From Deinandra increscens subsp. villosa (Eukaryota; Streptophyta; Magnoliopsida; Asterales; Asteraceae), in the NCBI GenBank assembly GCA_039602395.1, contig JBCNJP010000017.1, positions 11,992,315 to 12,056,314 on the forward strand: 64,000 bases of DNA. The letters run 5' to 3'. Below, piece after piece: positions 55,803 to 64,000 of the stretch. The notes beneath the pieces are model-generated. The model searched no databases and was not told where the DNA came from. It saw only the letters and a list, made by a program, of their open reading frames with translations. The first letter of the stretch is position 1; every line of letters begins with the position of its first letter. The position numbers and the translations under genes are program-made.

Positions 55803-56507
55803 AACAACAACAAATTAATAAAATTTGTTTAAAGCCCACATGATTAACAAAGTTTTATAAAACTTAACCAAATCCTTAAACCACTAATATTTTTATAAAA
55901 GTTGAGTTAACAATGTTTATAAAAATAAAAATCACCTTTCACTTGGATTAAATATGATTGGGTTATATTTTAAAAAGTTGTGATTTTTATAAACTCCTAA
56001 CCCATTTATATCTTATAAAAGCTCCTAGATTTTTATAAAGTTTATAAAAATTAATCACCTACACTTAAGAAAAGCTAGAGATCATGAGGTGTTGACAACA
56101 CATTATTAACCATGGGTTAATAATCTCACTTTTGATTATAAAAAGGAGATTAAGACACCCCTTGTTCCCTTGTCCCTCAACACTCAAACACACCCTTCCT
56201 CCTCTCTTTCTCCCTAACCGGCCACACCACCACCGCCCTCCGCCACTGCCGCCGACCGGCGCCACCCCCTGCCGCCGCCGGACCACCACAGCCCCGCCGG
56301 ACCGCCGCCACCCCACCTCCCTTTCTCGGTTTTCTTCTCACATCTTTGTGAGTATTCTAAACCCCTTTTTCTCCTATATTTCTTACATGGTTACCACCCA
56401 ATAAAGCCTACAAGTCTTGACAACAATCCACAACTAATCAAAGAATGCTTGTGTTTGTTCATCAACTAACAAAACTCTCTTTCTTTACCTCTTTCTTACA
56501 AGATCAA

Positions 56508-56552
56508 ACACTTGTTGGTGCATTTAGATGCTTAAAGTTAACCAACAAGTGT
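56508..56552 (+). repeat. 12-bp hairpin in the first Tekay-type LTR
   Basis: ACACTTGTTGGT (56508-56519) pairs with ACCAACAAGTGT (56541-56552) across a 21-base loop. Confidence 0.7.
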
Positions 56553-56710
56553 GGTGAAACACATTTGTGAAATCAAAAGAAAGTAACAAGTGTGCACCAA
56601 GAGTCTTGTGTTTATGAAATCTTGATTTCATAGTTAGTTGTTTGAAACAAACCTCCAAGCCTCTTCATATAAAATGTTAACTAACAAATCTATACATGTT
56701 TATATTTATT

Positions 56711-56872
56711 TGTCCTAACACAAATGTGTTAGTGATTGTTATTTATATTTCGTTGTCCTAACACAAATGTGTTAGTGATTGTATTTATTTCCTTGTCCTA
56801 ACACAAATGTGTTAGTGATTGCATTTTATTTAATCTTTTGTCCTAACACAAAGTGTTAGTAGATAAGAACTT
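56711..56872 (+). repeat. Four tandem repeats with a CTAACAC/GTGTTAG hairpin
   Basis: Units of about 39-46 bases: tgtcctaacacaaatgtg followed by ttagtgattg, the last unit shortened. Each can form a 7-bp stem with a four-base loop. Confidence 0.8.
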
Positions 56873-57951
56873 ATGATTTTATTATAAAAATGCTAGAAAA
56901 TGAAATGATATAATGAACAAGTTTATGGACTTATTTAAATCAAAGTGATTAAATAAAAGTTACATATGTAACCTATGTTAAAAACAAAAAGAATATACTT
57001 CTTAAAATAAGTCAAGTAACATATTTAATGTGTTACAAATGATTAAATGATTGGACAAAAAAAATAAAATTTATTACTAGATTTGATAAGAATAATATTT
57101 ATGTCAAATGATTAATTTGACATAAATACTTGGATTTATTACAAGTTTTAACCTTTCTTAAAACTTGCTAGAAATGGACATTTTATAAAAAGATTTTATT
57201 TGAAAATAAATGTTTTCATAAAAGATTTTTATAAAAATAAACCAAGACAAATCATTGGTTTAAAATAATTACAAGGACTTTTAACGTTGCTTTGATAAAA
57301 ACAAAGTAACCAAAAATGGATTAACGATCGACGGAGATTTTAAATAAAAGTCAAGTTTTATAAACTAAATGTTATAAATCCAAGCGTCGTCATAAATATT
57401 CTTATCAACGTTTTCTATTGATATTTCATGAACTTGAAATATTTATTAATCTTTGGAAATGATTAAATGTTAAAGACTTTAAATGTTTTTCCTTAGAGAT
57501 TTATGTTTTATAAATAAAACAAACGTTAATAATTATTTTTGACAAATAATTATTTGTAAAAGACTTAAACCTTGTTTTATTCACCAAATAATTGTTAATC
57601 GTAATTATTTAAAATAATTATAACTTGCAAGATTAACAAATCGAATAAGTAATTATTTAATTAAAATAATTATTCGAACTTGTGAAAATAATAATAAACA
57701 TTATTATTTCTTCTTTTACTCGATGTTCAGGACTTGATTTAATTATTGAAAATGATTATTTGTTTATATTTATTGGACATAAATATAAATAACCATGAAC
57801 GTATTTAATTAAATAAATACAAGTTAACGAGTTTTCAATAATACAAACGGACTTAAAACGTCAAGACTTGACCGGTATCACTTGGGTGACTTATGTTACT
57901 CAAATGATCATAGACCTTATGCATATGTTATTTAATTATTTAGGACGTTAC

Positions 57952-59219
57952 TGTGACAACCCGTCAAAAATCAAAGGTCAAACCTATACTTTGACCGTAT
58001 ATATATACGTATATACATGTGTATGACTTGAATTATTAATATTATTAATGAACACTATGCACGTAAACGTCCAACCTTGACAATTCCCACGTTTGTATAA
58101 TAACCAACAGAAAGGTCCATCCTAGATCGATGGAACTTCAACAACAAGAAAGATAAATATAAAAAGTAACTTTTATATTTTCCTAACCGGTGTCGTGAGA
58201 AATCACAATAACGCCCGACAACGCTTAAGCGAATATTTCGAAATATAATTTATTATGAGATTGAATAATGAAATATCCGAGCTCGAGACGAAACGATCAA
58301 ATCATTTATTTATTTCTTTACGCGGTGCTGCGAATAAATAAAGTAAATAAATAAGTAACATTTCTAAATAATTAAATTCACAACGAATTATAATTATATA
58401 ACGATGTCGTGATCTCATAAATAATTTAGGAACTTGTTTCGGTCAAAACGGTGCAACGGTTTGGCTTAAAAGAGCCATTTACTAATTTGGGCCCGGTCCG
58501 GCCCAATAAACCAAAATAAAACATCTAAACCCAAAACACGGCCCAACGTGTAAAACAACACCTAAAAAGTATAACGTATCACTCGGGGATAAGTTTAGGA
58601 AATTATGAGACTGACCACGACCAAAACGGAGAAAGCCTCGAACACCGGCCCGACACGAACCCCGCCGGCTCATTAACCGTTACTCGATTTAATAAGCTCA
58701 ATCTAAACCGTTTTAACTAACGATTATTATATCTTAAGTACCCGATCGATAAGTAACGTTCATAAAAATTATGACAATTTTACGAGACGTTCGGTAAAAG
58801 ACTACCCTACGTAAATATCTAGTTAACCTAGAGTTAAAATCAAACTAACCACGGTTGGATTATAATATATTAAATATATATAAAATAAAGAATTAAAAAT
58901 CAAAACAAAATCTGATGTAGATCAGATTCATCCACAACTTGCACATCCTCAATCTTATATATATGTACATACCAAACACATATGCTACACACACATTCAC
59001 AAACACAACACCCTTAACCGGCGACTCCCGCCGTTCCTCCGCCATCCCATCAACCGGCCTCCACCACCATCATCATCGCAATACACCACCACCACCATTC
59101 TCGTCATCATCATCAACCACCAACCGCCACCACCGTGATCATCAACCACCGCCACCTTCAACTCCGATCACCAACCTCGTCTCTCGTCTCTTCGTTTCCT
59201 CTGTTCAAAAGAAATACAA

Positions 59220-59255
<36 letters not shown>

Positions 59256-61798
59256 GTGTGTACGTAGGTATATATATATATGAGGAGAAAGACAGAAAAA
59301 GAATGAAAGAATATAAAACAGAAACCCAGCGCGACTTTCATTTCAATCAATTCTTTTACTTTCTTTTTTTTTTTTGAAGCAAATCAGCTCGGACGACCAT
59401 TTTGCACCACCGTTTCGCCACCATCGGACCACCGTCTAGCCACCCAATCACCACCGATGGAAAGTACTCCCGGCCACCTTCTAAACGGCCTCAACGTTTG
59501 TCCCTAACGATCACCGTAAACCACCGAAAACTAGCCCGCAAAATGGCGCTTTACCCTTCGGTTCAACACGGTTAAAGTCGATATTCTTCGATCGAGTCTA
59601 CGGAGATATTCCCGTCCCTTTCGGTTCTTCACCTAGCCTAGTGCTAGAGGTAAAAGCCTATACTTTTCAATTTAATCATTTTTATTATTCGTTTTTGACG
59701 TTTATAATCACCCCAAAACGAGTCTTGACACTCAATCCACTAATTATATAAACCGAACGAATCATCCTAAATATTAAACTAACGTTAATATTTAAGAAGT
59801 TGTGTCACAATATATATTAACAATCGTTGAGAGAACTAAAAAGATTATAGGCCGAACGATATAGAAACTGACTCAGAGACCCTCAAAATGAGACGTTGGA
59901 CTAAACATATATAAACAAATATATATTTGGACATGAAATATAAAGAAATATATTTTGACTATGTGTTATAAAAATAGGTTCATTTTTATAGAACGTATGT
60001 AATTCTAAATAACTGAGCACTTTGACTCATTATTGACATTTAAAGTGTTCCTATTTTTAGATCTCATTTTATTAACTTAAAATATTTATTTAAAGTTATT
60101 ACAACCTATTAATATTTAAGAGACTTAAATATTAGTTATTCATATCATATTATTTGTCAAATATATATATTATAAACAATATATATTGTATAAATTCTAG
60201 ACGTTGGACTGAAAAATATAAAATGTTATATTTTCAACTTATGCGACGAAATATATTTATGACAAATATATCAACACCTCTTCACACGAATATCTCGTCT
60301 TAATATTTTATTATTAAATATTATTTTCTAAATATAATTTAGAAAAACTATTTGAGAGATATCATCAACATAATAATATTTACGGAGCTAAATATTTATT
60401 ATCATTTCGGTCAATTATAGGATACTTGCATCCTATCTCGGCAAAGCCAATGACTAATTTCTTAACATATAAATGTTTATATTTTCTTCTAAAAATCTTG
60501 AGAATATTGAAACATATATCCCTTCTATAAGTTATATATATTTATTTACATAAATATTTCTATGACTTATGTATAATTATTTGTCAATAATTATAAACTC
60601 GGACTTAAATATACAACGTGAATTTCAAATAATAAATACGTTATTATTTATCTCGATGTTCATAACTCGGTTGAATGTATATTTTCGTAATCTTAAATAA
60701 TTATTTGATTATAATATTTTTACAAAGCTATATATATTTATTCGACTATAAATATATCCATTAACGTAAATATTTATTTGAACGATAAATATTCCAAACG
60801 GACTTTCCAAACAATACAAACGGGAATATTATGTCAAGACTCGACTAGGATCATTTGGGTAACGGAACATTATCCAACTGAAACAGTACCTTAAAACCGT
60901 CTTATTAATTATTACTAGGACACGGTTTACTAGCTACGTCCAGAGCGATACAGCTTTCATCATCACCTTAATCAAGTGAGTTTCACGGCCCCTTTCCTTT
61001 ATAAACTGTTTTATACTTTTGGGGGAGAAATCATGATCAAACAAATCTTTTTACTTGATATTATGGTATTACTGTTACGCTATTGATTATCTGTTCTTTC
61101 ATACACTTCATAGTAATTTGCTAATAATATATTCCTATAAATCCCATCATCAATTGATTTCAATTAATTCTGTAACGAAACGATAACTAGTAAATAGATC
61201 TATTTGGGTTAACAACCCTGCCCTAGCTGGTCGCTCCAGTTCTGACTCACCGGTAACCAGTCTGGGGGTACATATCAGTTATTATATGCCATTGGTATTT
61301 CTGAGGGGAAGTTACCATCGATGGGTAAATCTGTTAGTGTTTGAAATCAAGGAACAAGTAGATCAATGCAACAACGAGTAACCTTTATAATATCTTGTAT
61401 ATAATCAAACGTTTTACAAATACATTTTGTAAAGACTCAAACCTGTGAACTCACCAACATTATGTTGAATTTCCTTTCAAACTCATGTATTTCTCAGGTA
61501 ACTAAGATCGCTCTCGGTGTGCAAATGGGAAGTCTGTCAAACAAAAGGGCCTGCAATAGGAATGGAGTCATGGTCACCTTTTACTGTCTAAATAAATCAT
61601 GAACAATCATATTTCTTATCATAACGTTCTCGATTCAGTATTGTAAAACAATGTTATCTTTTATATAATCCGCTGCAACTTTTATAACATACTTGGTTTT
61701 CAAATGTAAACGAAACTAATAGACGTCGTTCTTTGTATCCACGACTATGACCCCATGACGTCATATGCCCACGTAATCATAAACATCGGGGTGTGACA
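57952..61798 (+). mobile_element. 5' LTR of the second Tekay-type element
   Basis: AT-rich except for the GC-richer block 58985-59180 (ccaccaccat words) and 59395-59640. The 114-codon frame at 58939-59283 is simple-sequence His/Pro and not a gene. Late segments 'gtgaactcaccaacatt' (61447) and 'atttctcaggtaac' (61490) mark the transcribed leader, as in the fragment at 32160. Confidence 0.85.
59216..59281. repeat. (CA)n(TA)n...(TG)n microsatellite
   Basis: acacacacacacacac then tatatatatatata then tgtgtgtacg, self-complementary as a whole, within the LTR. Confidence 0.9.
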
Positions 61799-61801
61799 GA
61801 T

Positions 61802-61813
61802 TGGTATCAGAGC
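61802..61813 (+). promoter_or_regulatory. Primer-binding site (initiator tRNA-Met)
   Basis: tggtatcagagc three bases after the LTR end; minus-strand DNA synthesis starts here. Confidence 0.92.
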
Positions 61814-62314
61814 CGTGGTTATAGCGAACTAGGTAACAAAAACAAAGAAACCTAGACTATAGCCCGCTCTACGAGACTTCCATTTGCATATGAGGGTCAC
61901 TACCAACATCCTGAGGTACGATAATACATGTCATAGCTAAATGTGTAGCTTTGCTATTACTTATGTGTATAATTACTATCTTGTTATTATATATATATAT
62001 ATATATCAACCGGTAGTGACATGTGTTGTCTTGGAACATGTTATCGTAGAGATGGCTTCAGAACAAGTCATTTGCATATCATCCGAGGCGGAGCACTCAG
62101 TCGACATACCAGACATACATCAACTTATCGTAGAAACATGTTGTCTCATTTTAGATATATATTTACTTGTCATACTAACATGATGTCTCATGTTACATAT
62201 ATACTTATTAGCGTTTTAATATTTATTATTAATGCTACTAGTATTATCATGACTTTAGTTATATATGATCCGATTTTCTTTAAACGTTCCCCTCTAAGAA
62301 CCTAAATAGAAAAT
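61814..62314 (+). other. Leader between primer site and gag
   Basis: Contains an 11-unit TA run (about 61988) and overlapping small frames without motifs; probably the untranslated leader. Confidence 0.5.
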
Positions 62315-64000
62315 ATGCCTCTGAAACGCCAAACTCGAAACCCCTTCGATCCCTCTCATGACGAATGCCACCAAAATTCGAGGAAGTGATCACCAAGAGA
62401 ATCGCCGAAGCCGCAACTTCTAGCAAGGTATATCGTACCAACGATAGGCGTTAAGGTAGATCACCACGTAGTGTGCGTTACTGCTCCTGCAAGGACTTCA
62501 TAAGAGGCAAGCCTATCTGTGAAATCTATCTTGTTGGTTGTGACAACTCAAACTCTTCACCATTGATCATTTCCGGTGAAGTTCTCCTTAAAGAACCCCT
62601 AGGATAGGAAGACGTGATGATTTCGAAGATTTCGGTCTGAAATCCTCTAAGAGCAAAAGTTAACAAACTTGTACCTTACTCTTAGCGAAAATTCTTTTCC
62701 TAACGGACTTCAGAAAGCTCTTAACGAACTTAAAGTCTTAGCAAACTTGATTTCCTCTTAGCGAACTTGCACTTATCCTTAGCGGATTTCTGCCTAGCGA
62801 ACTTTAGCCGTGCTTAGTGAACTTGGAGGTTAGTGGACTTCCCAAGTTATTCCTAGCAGACTGGTAGATTATTCTTAGCAAACTCATACGACACCTAGAA
62901 TATTACTTTCTGATGGATCATGAATACTTGTAGTTCCGCACTAGCTTTCGTGTATTAAATAAGATCCATTGTCGAATAGATCCCAACACTATGAGCTCCA
63001 AAGGCACGAAAGGTGCCATTGAACTAATCAGACGGATTGGGAAGACGGAGTCAGTACTTCACATAAACGACTACTCCGAAGACTACATCGTTAATTGCAC
63101 TACCTGCATATTAACCAAATGTGCGCTCGCACGGTAGAACTCCCACGCCGACCCCCATAGGAACCGACTTAGCCTATGCCATAACTTTGAATGAACTCAA
63201 GCAGCTTTCGCCTGACGGACACTGCCCAAGGGAAGAGCTTCAGAAATCAGAAGCTAAGTTCTGGAATTTGACTATAAATAGTACCGATATCGCTGGCTAC
63301 ACCAAGCAATTTCGTGAACTTGCTCATCTTTGTTCAACCATGGTCACTCCCCTATACAAGAAGGTACATCTAGGGTCTTACGCCCCATATTCAAGGAAAT
63401 ATTCTGGCATCAAAACCCGACCACTTTTTCAAGTGTTGTGCGCCTGGCACATAATCTGGTTTATCAAGCCACACATAAAAGTGTGACTTTTGCCAAGAAG
63501 AATCCTGAAGTTAAATCCGCAGATCTCAGTATTGCCCCCTCATCAAGCAGGAAGCCGAATAACGAGGAGAAATCATAGAAGGTTCCCGAGAAGAATTCGG
63601 AACCAATAAAGGTCTATGTTGCCACTACGCATGTTCACGAGTCAAGAAAGACTGGTTACTCCAGTAACCTATCTTTATGTAACATGTGCAATCTTCACCA
63701 CTCCCTAGATTGTAGGAACATTTGTTATAGACATGCAAAGCCAAGGGACGCATCACGCGAGATTGCATCAAACTGAAGAACCAGACTCTCAACCAAGCGA
63801 AAGGAAAAGCATTTGTCATCAATGCTGATAATACCCATTATGACTCTAACACAGTAACAGGTAAGTTTCTACTGAATAGCCATTACGCTTTTAGTTTATT
63901 TGATATGGTGCCAATAGGAACTTCGTGTCTACCGATTTTAGTCAATAACTCGAAATCGCCTCTATTGCCCTAGACACTAAGTTTACCATAGAATTAGCTA
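62315..64000 (+). pseudogene. Decayed Tekay-type gag and start of protease
   Basis: Starts MPLKRQTRNPFDPS, the typical beginning of this gag group, but a stop follows within about 25 codons. The capsid part resurfaces at 63160-63580 in two frames (LAYAITLNELKQL, CPREELQKSEAKFWNLT, STDIAGYTKQFRELAHLC; then PTTFSSVVRLAHNLV). The zinc-binding part reads LCNMCNLHHSLDCRN (63677 on), then GKAFVINAD and VTGKFLLNSHYAFSLFD at the gag/protease border. The DTG(A) active site expected after LFD is replaced by MVPIG. A degenerate minisatellite sits at 62640-62890. Not functional; continues past the window. Confidence 0.8.
62640..62890 (+). repeat. Degenerate minisatellite with (C)TTAGCGAACTT units
   Basis: About ten copies spaced 20-28 bases: ttagcgaaaatt, ctaacggactt, cttaacgaactt, cttagcaaactt, cttagcgaactt, cttagcggattt, cctagcgaacttt, cttagtgaactt, gttagtggactt, cctagcagact, cttagcaaact. 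It lies inside what should be gag coding sequence. Confidence 0.7.

Larger units (their letters stand above)
55099..57951 (+). mobile_element. Tekay/Del-type LTR, first copy, interrupted
   Basis: Begins TGTGACAACCGG. Architecture parallels the LTR at 57952: a gggcccgg/gcccaata block, a proline-codon-rich CCACCACCGCC block (56220-56320), and a late 'gtcaagacttgaccgg(t)atcacttgggt' segment (57858). It stops at 'taggacgttac', where the second element begins, so it is only the 5' three quarters. Open frames in the GC-rich parts are composition artefacts. The sequence is clearly different from the second LTR, so the two belong to different elements. Confidence 0.7.
57952..64000 (+). mobile_element. 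Tekay/Del-type chromovirus element, 5' LTR and start of interior
   Basis: LTR 57952-61798 (TGTGACAACCCG...GGGGTGTGACA, 3847 bp), primer site 61802-61813, and a decayed gag/protease region to the window end. Very long LTRs, an initiator tRNA-Met primer site and this gag type fit the Tekay (Del) clade of plant Ty3/gypsy elements. It is inserted in the related LTR at 55099-57951. The rest of the element lies beyond the window. Confidence 0.85.

Noticed and set aside
55402..55843. Overlapping frames of up to 145 codons on both strands
   Set aside because: Created by the GC-rich gggcttcggccc hairpin array; no domain and equal on both strands.
56065..56404. Proline/histidine/arginine-rich frames on both strands
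   Set aside because: Simple ccaccaccgcc sequence in the LTR, mirrored on the other strand.
58939..59283. 114-codon His/Pro-rich frame
   Set aside because: Simple-sequence codons ending in a CA/TA microsatellite within an LTR.
55099..61798. 55099-57951 and 57952-61798 as the two LTRs of one element
   Set aside because: The sequences differ through most of their length and no interior lies between them; nested insertion explains them better.
1..64000. CRISPR array, bacterial operons or phage genes
   Set aside because: Repeat spacing, introns and element types are all those of a plant nuclear genome; no regular spacer array exists.

Overview
This is plant nuclear DNA from an intergenic region dominated by transposable elements. 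It is AT-rich, with plant-type introns, a SOB FIVE-LIKE gene, and Ty1/copia, Ty3/gypsy (Tekay/Del-type chromovirus), LINE, SINE, hAT, CACTA, PIF/Harbinger, Mutator-type and Helitron sequences. A eudicot is clear. The very long Tekay-type LTRs and the repeat style make Asteraceae plausible, but that is inference. A 500-base run of N (53882-54381) shows that this is a scaffolded assembly.

Layout. 1-1933: two related LTRs around a short non-coding interior. 1934-8130: AT-rich DNA with a direct-repeat pair, a Helitron 3' end, a hAT MITE with an 8-bp target duplication, and one CACTA-like terminus. 8824-12652: a CACTA element with 3-bp target duplication, subterminal repeats and minus-strand exons of a small captured gene. 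12834-18346: a hAT element with an apparently intact three-exon transposase. 18347-24170: LTR scraps, a GC-rich patch, degenerate TGAGTCA repeats and a Mutator-type foldback MITE. 24291-24656: the one clear host gene, a SOFL protein. 25677-31525: a complete but non-autonomous LTR retrotransposon that carries only a broken gag with two zinc knuckles, plus three tandem covarying hairpins. 31883-32982: hAT MITEs with nested LTR pieces. 33711-35712: LINE fossil. 35713-37772: gypsy LTR-like DNA. 38053-41178: deleted copia element. 41645-46937: PIF/Harbinger element holding a hAT element, which holds a Tourist-type MITE. From 47312: Helitron 3' end with helicase relic, interrupted by a SINE. 48400-53881: a GRF zinc-finger gene facing a minus-strand gene built from phase-0 exons, three of them exactly 111 nt. 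55099-64000: one Tekay-type LTR interrupted by a second Tekay-type element (3847-bp LTR, PBS, decayed gag).

How it fits together. Most coding sequence belongs to mobile elements at different stages of decay. The hAT transposase reads through cleanly and could supply activity in trans. The MITEs and the gag-only element depend on relatives elsewhere. The most unusual signal is the tandem set of structured RNA-like units at 30220-30458 in the gag-only element: outer and inner stems change sequence from copy to copy while pairing and GNRA loops are kept. Second are the GTTCGG-rich leader of the same element and the 111-nt exon array running into the assembly gap.
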